Assembly: GCA_937864255.1 (NCBI GenBank)
Contig: CALMIT010000352.1
Span: 1-19,093 of the forward strand
Reading direction: 5' to 3'
Source of the DNA: an uncultured Saprospiraceae bacterium
GTDB lineage: Bacteria > Bacteroidota > Bacteroidia > Chitinophagales > Saprospiraceae
DNA length: 19,093 nt
This document shows, one piece after another, positions 1 through 6,782 of this stretch; positions within the stretch are counted from its first letter, which is position 1, and every line of letters begins with the position of its first letter. The notes beneath the pieces were generated by a model. That model ran no database searches, was not told the origin of the DNA, and saw only the letters and a program-made list of their open reading frames with translations. Position numbers and translations under genes: made by a program.

Positions 1-83
1 TCAATTTCTACTTTTTAAAAATTTTGTATCAGACGAGGTTCTTTTTCAAGAATCTAATTTGAAAATAAATTTTCCTTTCAAAA

Positions 84-119
84 TTTTGTGCCTTTTTATA
101 AAAATCCATTCTAAATTTG
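84..119 (+). promoter_or_regulatory. Predicted Bacteroidota-type promoter of the TraR/DksA-like gene
   Basis: TAAATTTG at 112-119 matches the Bacteroidota -7 consensus TAnnTTTG exactly. A TTTTG at 84-88 could be the -33 element, though the 23-base spacer is at the long end. The start of transcription would fall near 126, leaving a leader of about 22 bases before the ATG at 148. No Shine-Dalgarno sequence is visible. Confidence 0.55.
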
Positions 120-147
120 CCACCCGAAACAAATCCAAATTCACAGC

Positions 148-819
148 ATGTCTGAAGAAACAACAACAGTAAGATACAGCGATGCAGACCTTCAGGAATT
201 TAAGGTCTTGATTGAGGGCAAGCTCGAAAAAGCAAAGAGCGAACTTGATTATCTGGAAGAACAAATCCAGGATTTGACGGAAAGCTCCAATGATAATCAA
301 AGCGGAGACTGGTTTGATGATAGCAGTTTGCATACTGACATCGAAATGCTGAGCAATATGGCTACCCGCCAGCGGCAGTTCATAGATGCGCTCGAAGCTG
401 CATTGGTTAGAGTTAAAAATAAAACTTATGGTATTTGCTCTGTTACGGGCAAGTTGATTGATAAAAAACGCCTTTTGGTTGTACCTCACGCCACAAAGAG
501 CCTGGAGGCCAAAGAAATCGAAAAAATTCAAACGGAGCCAAAACCAGCCAAAGTGGTAATTCCGCCGCCGGCAGTGAAAAAAGAAGAAACTCAGGCCAAG
601 CCCGAGAAAAAAATTATTACCAAAGTCATCAAAAGGTCTGGTACCAAGCCTCCGCCTATCAAGCCGATAGATGAGGACGAAGATTTTGATTTTGATACTA
701 CTTCAGGTCCGAGTTTCGACGAAGAGTTTGACGATGACATGGATACAAATGACGATGATGTAGATATGGACAACATTGCAGCCGACGAAGATGACTCGTA
801 CGACGACAATGAGGATTAA
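148..819 (+). CDS. TraR/DksA family protein with degenerate zinc finger and acidic tail
   Basis: This 223-aa protein resembles the TraR/DksA family, whose members bind RNA polymerase in the secondary channel and modulate transcription. Residues 10-90 form a charged, mostly helical region like the DksA coiled coil. The segment around 94-121 (YGICSVTGKLIDKKRLL...HATKS) aligns with the family zinc finger, but only Cys97 remains. The other three cysteine positions are Thr100, Ser118 and Ala121, so zinc binding by this motif is unlikely. From about 125 the protein has a Pro/Lys-rich linker and then a very acidic tail (about 175-223) rich in Asp and Glu. The missing cysteines are, as I recall, common in Bacteroidota homologues. 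The ATG at 148 is preceded by a good promoter. The exact target and role are not shown by the sequence. Confidence 0.85.
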   Translation: MSEETTTVRYSDADLQEFKVLIEGKLEKAKSELDYLEEQIQDLTESSNDNQSGDWFDDSSLHTDIEMLSNMATRQRQFIDALEAALVRVKNKTYGICSVTGKLIDKKRLLVVPHATKSLEAKEIEKIQTEPKPAKVVIPPPAVKKEETQAKPEKKIITKVIKRSGTKPPPIKPIDEDEDFDFDTTSGPSFDEEFDDDMDTNDDDVDMDNIAADEDDSYDDNED

Positions 820-872
820 ATAAAAACGGAACTACACACCTAATTTTATACCACCCAAATTTTTTCTTTGAC

Positions 873-1022
873 ATGAGCCGTTTAAGCAGACCCAAAGGGT
901 TAAAACTTACTGATTTTTCTACTGAAAAAATTCCGGCATACGAAGAAATACTTTTGTATGTGGAGTCAAAAAAAGAGAACGACACCGGAAAAGGGAAAAA
1001 CTTCCCGAAAGATCTTGAATGA
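873..1022 (+). CDS. Unrecognised small protein, 49 aa
   Basis: An ATG at 873 opens 49 codons ending in TGA at 1020-1022. The protein starts MSRLSRPKGLKLTDF and has a middle segment IPAYEEILLYVESKK that could form an amphipathic helix, followed by a Lys/Asn-rich end. There is no signal peptide, membrane segment or cysteine. It starts 53 bases after the TraR/DksA-like stop, and a strong terminator begins 11 bases after its own stop, so it is probably the last cistron of that transcript. I see no separate promoter between the two genes. I do not recognise the family, and it could be a chance ORF. The position just before a terminator is the main support. Confidence 0.5.
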   Translation: MSRLSRPKGLKLTDFSTEKIPAYEEILLYVESKKENDTGKGKNFPKDLE

Positions 1023-1032
1023 TCAAAACATA

Positions 1033-1065
1033 AAGAGGAATGTGCCCGCACATTCCTCTTTTTTT
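1033..1065 (+). terminator. Rho-independent terminator
   Basis: A perfect 12-bp stem (AAGAGGAATGTG at 1033-1044 with CACATTCCTCTT at 1049-1060) encloses a 4-base loop CCCG and runs into seven T residues (1059-1065). It lies 10 bases after the stop of the 49-aa ORF and would end the TraR/DksA-like transcript. Confidence 0.9.
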
Positions 1066-1112
1066 ATAAGAGGGTTTCCGTCGGATTTTTCAGTTTTAAC
1101 CGGGCTTCCGAT

Positions 1113-1120
1113 TATATTTG
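1113..1120 (+). promoter_or_regulatory. Predicted -7 element of the PepSY-like gene
   Basis: TATATTTG at 1113-1120 is an exact TAnnTTTG match, followed by CCA. A T-rich segment with TTTT lies about 20 bases upstream, but no clear TTG is seen there. The leader to the ATG at 1140 would be only about 13 bases. Confidence 0.5.
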
Positions 1121-1139
1121 CCAGAAACCTGATCGCCTT

Positions 1140-1601
1140 ATGCTCAAAATCAAAACAGTAATCATAATTCTGATTTTTTTCATCTATCAAAATTTGTCTC
1201 TGCCTGCGCAGTCCGTTCCCGAAACTGTGCTTTCAAATTTTAATAAACAATATGCCGGCTCGGAAGTGCTGGAGTGGGAAGTTATCGAGCAAAAGTGTAA
1301 AGTTGCTTTTTTTACCAACGACAATTTTTATGCGGAAGCGGTTTATTTGCGAGCGGGAGAGTGGGTTTCGACATCCAAACAAATAGGCGCCAACGAGCTA
1401 CCCGAAAAAGTATTGAAAAAGTGGAAAAAAGAATATCCGAACATACGTTCGGTATCTGCAATAATGCTCGTAGAAAAGCCCCAAAAGAAGCCAATGTACC
1501 ACCTGAGTTTTGAAACACAGAGCGAACTTGTAAACCTGGTTTTCAAGAAATCGGGACGTCTGAAGGAAAAAATTACAGAACCTATTTCCACAGACGACTA
1601 A
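1140..1601 (+). CDS. Exported PepSY-like (DUF2874-type) small protein
   Basis: A 153-aa protein with a clear signal peptide: Met-Leu-Lys-Ile-Lys, then a hydrophobic stretch to about residue 19, with a likely cleavage after LPA at 23. The mature part is about 130 residues and resembles the PepSY-like fold found in small periplasmic Bacteroidota proteins. These have the pattern F...Y.....EW...........F......EA.Y...G.W..., here seen as FNKQYAGSEVLEWEV and FYAEAVYLRAGEWVSTSKQI. It has one cysteine in the mature part and no catalytic motif. Its function is unknown; PepSY-like proteins are often guessed to bind or inhibit proteases, but nothing here proves that. It is a single-gene unit with its own promoter and a 3' stem-loop. 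The start is supported by the signal peptide. Confidence 0.75.
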   Translation: MLKIKTVIIILIFFIYQNLSLPAQSVPETVLSNFNKQYAGSEVLEWEVIEQKCKVAFFTNDNFYAEAVYLRAGEWVSTSKQIGANELPEKVLKKWKKEYPNIRSVSAIMLVEKPQKKPMYHLSFETQSELVNLVFKKSGRLKEKITEPISTDD

Positions 1602-1638
1602 TTTTTACTTACTTTTGTACAACTCCATCTTCATTCTT

Positions 1639-1690
1639 AGGGCACCAGACAACTCCAATACATTCCTCCTTCCTTTGTCTGATGCCCTTT
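1639..1690 (+). terminator. Long stem-loop, probable terminator
   Basis: AGGGCACCAGACAA at 1639-1652 pairs with TTGTCTGATGCCCT at 1675-1688 over 14 positions with a single C/A mismatch, around a 22-base C/T-rich loop. A short T-rich but interrupted tract follows (TTTGTTCATTTT). It lies 37 bases after the PepSY-like stop and is most simply that gene's terminator. The large loop and the imperfect U-tract are unusual. Confidence 0.5.
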
Positions 1691-1757
1691 GTTCATTTTA
1701 TCAGGTCTGTTAAATATCCCTGTGTCAAGGTTTTATTCTCCAATAATTAGCTTTGGT

Positions 1758-1765
1758 TATATTTG
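1758..1765 (+). promoter_or_regulatory. Predicted -7 element of the yicC-gmk-apaG operon
   Basis: TATATTTG at 1758-1765 matches TAnnTTTG exactly and is followed by CCAC. No convincing -33 TTG is seen at the expected distance. The transcript would start near 1772, about 12 bases before the yicC ATG at 1784. The TTG inside this element opens the same frame as yicC but is better read as promoter than as a start codon. Confidence 0.5.
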
Positions 1766-1783
1766 CCACTCAAAATTCAAACT

Positions 1784-2659
1784 ATGCTGCTATCCATGAC
1801 AGGTTACGGGCGTGCGAATACCACCTACGGCCATAAAACCATCAATATCGAAGTGCGCTCCCTGAATAGTAAATTTTTGGATGTGCGGCTAAAAACGCCC
1901 CAAAGTTACAGGGATAAAGAAACCGAACTTCGGCGACTCATTACCGAGCGACTGGAGAGAGGAAAAATTGACCTCACCATTGAACTCGATTCGTTGGAAG
2001 GCGATGACGGGTTGTCTTTGAATATCCCGCTTTTCAAACTTTATTATTCAAAATTGTCAAAAATTGCCACCGAACTGAATATGCCCCAGGGCGATATGAT
2101 GCAGGCAATCATTCGTCTGCCCAACGTAGTGGCGCCGCCCGACGGCGAGGTGAGCGAGGAAGAATGGGAGACTGTTTTGGCCGGCTTGGAAGAGGCGATG
2201 AATAATTTTAATCAGTTCAGAGCCAGCGAGGGCGCTGCTATGGCCGAAGATTTGAAGAGCCGGACGAAGGAAATTTTGCGCGCCCTCAGCGAATTGCCTT
2301 CTTTTGAAGAGGAGCGCATCGGAAAAATGCGTCAGCGACTTTGGCAAAACCTGGAAGAATTTCTCGGCAGAGAAAATGTGGACGAAAACCGTTTTGAACA
2401 GGAAGTACTTTTCTATCTTGAAAAAATGGACGTCACCGAAGAAAAAGTACGGCTCGAACAGCACTGCCTGTTTTTTTTGGAAGAGTTGAGTTCAAAAGAG
2501 ACGCAAAAGGGTAGGAAATTGAGTTTTATCAGTCAGGAAATGGGGCGTGAGATCAATACATTGGGTGCAAAGGCCTATTCTTCTGACATACAAAAACTGG
2601 TCGTTCAGATGAAAGACGAACTGGAGAAAATAAAGGAGCAGGTGGCAAATATTGTTTGA
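1784..2659 (+). CDS. yicC: YicC/YloC family endoribonuclease
   Basis: A 291-aa protein of the usual length for the YicC/YloC family, cytoplasmic proteins reported as endoribonucleases in E. coli and Bacillus. The N-terminus has the family hallmark SMTGYGRA (residues 4-11), followed by VRSLNSKFLDVRL. The C-terminal DUF1732 part holds FEQEVLFYLEKMDVTEEKVRLEQH and FISQEMGREINTLGAKA. The usual Ser before Lys-Ala in that last motif is an Ala here. The ATG at 1784 is chosen because it gives the conserved N-terminus; the reading frame is open seven codons further up to a TTG that lies inside the promoter. The stop TGA overlaps the gmk ATG by one base (TGATG), which suggests translational coupling. 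yicC next to gmk is a common arrangement in bacteria. Confidence 0.93.
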   Translation: MLLSMTGYGRANTTYGHKTINIEVRSLNSKFLDVRLKTPQSYRDKETELRRLITERLERGKIDLTIELDSLEGDDGLSLNIPLFKLYYSKLSKIATELNMPQGDMMQAIIRLPNVVAPPDGEVSEEEWETVLAGLEEAMNNFNQFRASEGAAMAEDLKSRTKEILRALSELPSFEEERIGKMRQRLWQNLEEFLGRENVDENRFEQEVLFYLEKMDVTEEKVRLEQHCLFFLEELSSKETQKGRKLSFISQEMGREINTLGAKAYSSDIQKLVVQMKDELEKIKEQVANIV

Positions 2660-3294
2660 TGACAATGAAGGAAACAGAACACACGGGCAGGTTGGTTATT
2701 TTCACCGCTCCCTCGGGAGCCGGCAAGACGACCATCGTGAAGCATTTACTGAATACGATTGACGATTTGTCATTTTCTGTATCAGCTACCAGCCGTCAGC
2801 GCCGCCCGCACGAAGAAGAAGGCAAAGATTATTACTTCATGGATGCCGAAGCATTTAAAAAACTGGTGGACGCAGGCGCATTTCTGGAATGGGAAGAAGT
2901 GTATGAAAACCAGTTTTACGGTACGCTCAAGAATGAAGTGGACAGATTGCTTGAATCGGGAAAAAATGTAATTTTTGATATTGACGTGGAAGGTGCAGTA
3001 TCTTTAAAAAAGGTGTATGGAACCTTGGCTTTCGCAGTCTTTGTAAAACCTCCCTCCAAAGAAATTTTATTCGAAAGGTTAAAAAACCGTAAGACGGAAA
3101 CCCCCGAAAATCTTGCAAAAAGAATAGCCAAAGCCACAAGAGAACTGGCTTACGAAAACAAATTTGATTATGTGCTGGTTAATGATGAACTTGACCGGAC
3201 TTTGCGGGAAGCAGAAACTGTGGTAGCGCGTTTTTTGAAAAACCACCAAAGAGATAAAAATGACCACTCAGATCACAAACGGCATCAGAATTAG
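2659..3294 (+). CDS. gmk: Guanylate kinase
   Basis: Guanylate kinase transfers phosphate from ATP to GMP to give GDP in purine nucleotide synthesis. The 211-aa product has the P-loop APSGAGKTT at 17-25, the GMP-binding segment SATSRQRRPHEEEGKDYYF at 42-60, FLEWEEVYENQFYGT at 75-89 and IFDIDVEGA at 105-113, all typical of Gmk. The ATG at 2659 overlaps the yicC stop; an ATG at 2665 (MKETEHTG) is an alternative. The last 20 or so residues are a low-complexity, His/Lys/Asp-rich tail beyond the usual enzyme end. This tail is encoded partly by the 35 bases shared with apaG. All key motifs are present, so the enzyme is probably active. Confidence 0.96.
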   Translation: MTMKETEHTGRLVIFTAPSGAGKTTIVKHLLNTIDDLSFSVSATSRQRRPHEEEGKDYYFMDAEAFKKLVDAGAFLEWEEVYENQFYGTLKNEVDRLLESGKNVIFDIDVEGAVSLKKVYGTLAFAVFVKPPSKEILFERLKNRKTETPENLAKRIAKATRELAYENKFDYVLVNDELDRTLREAETVVARFLKNHQRDKNDHSDHKRHQN

Positions 3295-3646
3295 CGTAGA
3301 GACTTTTTATCAGCCGGAATATTCACGCCCGATGGAGAACAAATATATTTTTTCTTACCGCATCACCATCGAAAATCAGACGGAAGAAACCGTCCAACTC
3401 CTGCGCCGTTTTTGGCAAATAACCGACTCAAACGGCATCGTAAAAGAAGTGGAAGGCGAAGGCGTAATCGGCGAGCAGCCCGTGATTAAACCTGGAGAAA
3501 AACACCAGTATATTTCGTGGTGCCATTTGTTGTCCGATATTGGAAAAATGCGTGGCGCTTACATGATGCAACGGCTCGGCGATAAAGGAAAATTCAGGGT
3601 GCGTATTCCCGAATTTGCTTTGATAGCGCCGCAAAAGCTTAATTAG
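3260..3646 (+). CDS. apaG: ApaG domain protein
   Basis: A 128-aa single-domain ApaG protein (DUF525), a small immunoglobulin-like beta-sandwich of unsettled function, linked by some studies to metal resistance and dinucleoside polyphosphate metabolism. Typical features are ENKYIFSYRITIENQ at 26-40, LLRRFWQITDSNG at 47-59, VEGEGVIGEQPVIKPGE at 64-80 and MRGAYMM at 97-103, which match the conserved family strands. The ATG at 3260 lies inside the end of gmk, giving a 35-base overlap in another frame. This is long for neighbouring bacterial genes but keeps the full domain. The next gene starts 13 bases after the stop, so this is an internal operon gene. Confidence 0.92.
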   Translation: MTTQITNGIRISVETFYQPEYSRPMENKYIFSYRITIENQTEETVQLLRRFWQITDSNGIVKEVEGEGVIGEQPVIKPGEKHQYISWCHLLSDIGKMRGAYMMQRLGDKGKFRVRIPEFALIAPQKLN

Positions 3647-3659
3647 TAAAACAAGCGAT

Positions 3660-4565
3660 GTGGCATTTGCATACTACTCACGCCAGGATATAAATTTTGA
3701 AAAGTGGGACGCCTGTATCTGTCGGTCTGATTACCCGCTTGCTTACGCACTTTCCTGGTATCTTGATATCGTTACCGAAAAAAAGTGGGACGCGCTCGTT
3801 TGGGGCGATTATGAGAAGGTTTTTCCGATTCCCTGGAATCAAAAATTTGTTTTTTACCGGCAGGTACATCAGCCGTTTTTTTGCCAGCAATTAGGACTTT
3901 TTTCGCAAACCCCGCCCGAGCAACAGGATTTGATTGCGGCTATCGTTTTTTTACAAAAAAAATTTAAACGCATAAACCTGCACCTGCACGAAAACTCGTC
4001 TCCGCTTCCCGTCATAAAAGGAATAGAAATCATTCCGCGGACTAACTGCATTTTGCCGCTGGACCGGTCGTATGAACAAATTTTCAAAAATTATTCGCGG
4101 AGGCTGAGACGGAATTTACTGAAAGCTGAACGTTTTGATATTCGACCCTTGTCGCCGATTACTCCTGTCCGACTAAGTAATTTTGGTGAAGAATTGCTGA
4201 GCGAAAAAATAACGGTGCTAGGACCTCATCACCTCCAAACGATGAAAAATATAATGGAGATTGCTATTTCAAAAGGAATGGGACAAATCGTGACAGTCGG
4301 AAATCTTAATGGTATTTGTGCAGCTACTTTTTTCCTCTTTTTTCAAAATAGAATTATCAATCTATTCGGAGCGACTACCGAGTTGGGACGCGAGTCGGGA
4401 GCCATGCACTTTTTACTCGACAGCGTGATTCGGCAAAATGCAGGTAGTTCTATGGTTTTTGATTTTGAAGGTTCTTCTATCCCTTCCATTGCCGCTTTTT
4501 TTAAAAATTTTGGAGCGGAAGAAAAAACATATTACCTGCTTCGAAAAAACAGCCGCTTTTTTTAA
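3660..4565 (+). CDS. GNAT/FemAB-like acyltransferase, substrate unknown
   Basis: A 301-aa soluble protein that resembles the double-GNAT-fold group (FemAB/BioF2-like) seen in Bacteroidota. Supporting motifs are YSRRLRRNLLKAE at 145-157, like the FemAB R..R..KA helix, GATTELGRESGAMHFLLDSVI around 237-257, and DFEGSSIPSIAAFFKNFGA at 268-286. The last matches the final GNAT strand and helix of such proteins. FemAB relatives attach amino acids to peptidoglycan or other acceptors, but the substrate cannot be told here. No ATG fits, so GTG at 3660 is taken as the start, 13 bases after apaG. It is the last gene of the operon. Its TAA stop (4563-4565) overlaps the stop of the opposing TonB receptor gene, leaving no room for a terminator between them. 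Confidence 0.65.
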   Translation: MAFAYYSRQDINFEKWDACICRSDYPLAYALSWYLDIVTEKKWDALVWGDYEKVFPIPWNQKFVFYRQVHQPFFCQQLGLFSQTPPEQQDLIAAIVFLQKKFKRINLHLHENSSPLPVIKGIEIIPRTNCILPLDRSYEQIFKNYSRRLRRNLLKAERFDIRPLSPITPVRLSNFGEELLSEKITVLGPHHLQTMKNIMEIAISKGMGQIVTVGNLNGICAATFFLFFQNRIINLFGATTELGRESGAMHFLLDSVIRQNAGSSMVFDFEGSSIPSIAAFFKNFGAEEKTYYLLRKNSRFF

Positions 4566-6616
4566 TCGCCAAAACCGAATTTCCAGCCAAGCCGCAAAAA
4601 ATAGCTTCTGCCAATGCTCACGGGCATTTCACCGCTACCGCCTCCGTGCGGCCCCACAGCGGCATCGTTGCCGCTCGCGCCGATGTTGCGCACATCAAAC
4701 AGGTTTTTCACACCGCCAACCAGCTGTATTCTTTTTTTCCAAAAAAACTTTGAAATGCTGGCGTCGGCGATCGTGAAACCTTCTTCCAGGCGCTCTGCAA
4801 CTTGCTCCGAACCGTCGTCTGCCGTGTCAAGATAAAACCGGAGCAGCCGGTCATTGTGCCGTACAAAACAATTGACTGAAAGATTTTTAGCTGGCCAAGA
4901 CCAGGAAATTTCGCCGTTTGATTCGGTAGAAAAAGTGAAAGGGCGCACGGTGGTTTGGCTTTCCGAAAGGAAATTGTATCTGCCCGTGGGCGCCAGCCCA
5001 AGTTTCAGATTCCAGTTTTTAAATGTATAACCCGCCCGCAAATTCAGCCCGGTCGTTTTGAAATGGTCGCGATTGAAATAGGCGTATTGAAGTTTGCCAT
5101 TGTCTTCGCCAAAAGTGTATAAATCTATTTTGTCAAAAATATCATTGTAAAAACCGCTCAGGCAAATATCGAACGATTGTTGTCCGAATGTTTTTTCGAA
5201 GGTGACCGAAGTCTGAAAATTATTGGCGTTTTCAGATTTTAAGGCAGAGTTGCCGACAATGAAGTGATTGACATCTACAAAATAAAAATACAATTCCTTG
5301 AGCGAGGGGCTGCGGAAACCACGGGCGTAAGAGGCTCGGATGGTAAATGCTTCGGCGGGTTTCCATTTTAAATTAAATGAAGGAACGAGGGGGGAAGCGT
5401 AGCGCGTATTTCGTGAAATGCGGAGGCCGGTTTGCAGGATAAGTTTTTTGTCCGGCTCAAATTGCAGGCTGCCAAAAAGAGCATAATCGCCCATTTCTAC
5501 AAAATTTCTTCCCGCACTTTCGCCGATGCGTGTGCCCCGGGCAGTTTCATGATTGAAATCAATTCCTGCCTGAAAATTAAACCTGCTTTCCAAAAAACGA
5601 CTTGCAAAAACAGACCTTGCTGTCAGCGCGGAGTAAGCCACAGTGTCTTGTTGCCCGTTTATCAGTTGATTTTCATTGGTTTCGAAATCCAGCCGCCGGG
5701 ACGTTTTGGTTCTTTCGAAAAAATTATATCCGAGGCTGGACTGCACGTACCATTGCTTGCCGCAAATACCTTCGTGCTGCAAAGACTGACTCCACCGCCG
5801 GGTGTTGTAAAAGTCGTCGAAAGCGTAAGGTTTGAACTGCGGTCGCCGCACTTCCCCGACATCATCCACCTGTTCTTCAAACCAGTTGAGTGTATATCTC
5901 AGGCTGTGATCTTGCGCCCAATTGAATCTCAGAGAGGTTTCGGTAAATTTTTGCGCTTTTGGATTCCACAACATCGCGCGGGTGCTGTCGGCGCTTAGTC
6001 CTTCGAAATTATTTTGCCCGCCGCTGATTTGCCACAATATTTTAGGATGAAGCCTTGCTCCGAGATTTGCAGCCCAGTTTTTCCAGCCTGCACTTTCTGC
6101 CTGGAGCGTGGCGCCTGTTTCGAATTTTTTAAGTTGTGATTTTTTGCTAATCAGGTTGATGACGCCGCCCAGCGCATTGGTGCCATATTGCACGGATAAA
6201 GGTCCTTCTACCAACTCTACCCGCTCTATTTGATGGAGATTGATTTGTGAAAGATCCACATTATCGCCCATACGTCCTATCACGGGGACGCCGTCTATCA
6301 TGATTTTTACATTCTGCCCACTCACGCCCTGCAAGCTCAGCGCGCTTCCCAAAATCAAATCCTGCTGAATGCGCACATTCAACTCCTGGTTCAGCAATTC
6401 TTCCAGATTGTTGGCGCCGCGCTGTTGTATGGTTTCCTGGCGGATGGTGCGTATCGGATGAACAGCGTTTTTGCTGTCGGTAGGCGCATATTGAGCGGTT
6501 ACGACGACGTCTTTTAAAAGCAATTCCCAAGTCACGGAATCGGCAGGTGCGAGTGGCTGCGTACAAACCTGAAGGGCGAAAAAATTTAAAAGAATCAAAA
6601 GCGTCCAAAACCGCAT
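4562..6616 (-). CDS. TonB-dependent outer-membrane receptor
   Basis: A 684-aa TonB-dependent receptor, an outer-membrane channel that takes up a bound ligand using energy from TonB-ExbBD. It has an N-terminal export signal (residues 1 to about 20) and a likely TonB-box region, KDVVVTA, near 35-41. The plug domain spans about 40-158, with IMIDGVPVIGRMGDNVDLSQ and IERVELVEGPLSVQYGTNALGGVINL typical of the family. A long beta-barrel follows, including ASYARGFRSPSLKELYF. It lacks the N-terminal carboxypeptidase-like domain of SusC-type proteins, so it is closer to the BtuB/HmuR/siderophore receptors. No partner lipoprotein or uptake operon lies next to it, so the ligand is unknown. The ATG at 6616 is chosen for the signal peptide and nearby promoter; the open frame continues 94 codons upstream without a plausible coding signal. 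Confidence 0.93.
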   Translation of the reverse strand: MRFWTLLILLNFFALQVCTQPLAPADSVTWELLLKDVVVTAQYAPTDSKNAVHPIRTIRQETIQQRGANNLEELLNQELNVRIQQDLILGSALSLQGVSGQNVKIMIDGVPVIGRMGDNVDLSQINLHQIERVELVEGPLSVQYGTNALGGVINLISKKSQLKKFETGATLQAESAGWKNWAANLGARLHPKILWQISGGQNNFEGLSADSTRAMLWNPKAQKFTETSLRFNWAQDHSLRYTLNWFEEQVDDVGEVRRPQFKPYAFDDFYNTRRWSQSLQHEGICGKQWYVQSSLGYNFFERTKTSRRLDFETNENQLINGQQDTVAYSALTARSVFASRFLESRFNFQAGIDFNHETARGTRIGESAGRNFVEMGDYALFGSLQFEPDKKLILQTGLRISRNTRYASPLVPSFNLKWKPAEAFTIRASYARGFRSPSLKELYFYFVDVNHFIVGNSALKSENANNFQTSVTFEKTFGQQSFDICLSGFYNDIFDKIDLYTFGEDNGKLQYAYFNRDHFKTTGLNLRAGYTFKNWNLKLGLAPTGRYNFLSESQTTVRPFTFSTESNGEISWSWPAKNLSVNCFVRHNDRLLRFYLDTADDGSEQVAERLEEGFTIADASISKFFWKKRIQLVGGVKNLFDVRNIGASGNDAAVGPHGGGSGEMPVSIGRSYFLRLGWKFGFGD

Positions 6617-6645
6617 GAAACCTGATTTTTTATAAAAAAGAACCT

Positions 6646-6678
6646 CAAAAATAGATACCTTAAAAGCAGTCCCGGCAA
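6646..6678 (-). promoter_or_regulatory. Predicted promoter of the TonB-dependent receptor gene
   Basis: On the minus strand, TATTTTTG (plus-strand positions 6653-6646) matches the TAnnTTTG element, with a TTG 22 bases upstream (6678-6676). The expected start near 6640 gives a leader of about 24 bases to the ATG at 6616. No iron or other operator was recognised. Confidence 0.6.
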
Positions 6679-6782
6679 CGCCGACTGTAATAAGATTGTC
6701 AAAATAAAAAGACATACTTTGGAGCCGGGAGAGCGATATGCCGAGATTTGGGCGATATTCGCAGCATTCAATCCAGACCCGG

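Noticed and set aside
46..531. 161-aa ORF on the minus strand
   Set aside because: It is antisense to the TraR/DksA-like gene and its promoter; the opposite frame has clear family motifs.
958..1161. 67-aa ORF on the plus strand
   Set aside because: It runs through the terminator hairpin and the next promoter, and it overlaps the 49-aa ORF in another frame, so it is not a plausible gene.
5432..5998. 188-aa ORF on the plus strand
   Set aside because: It is antisense to the TonB receptor barrel and has no domain, promoter or start context.
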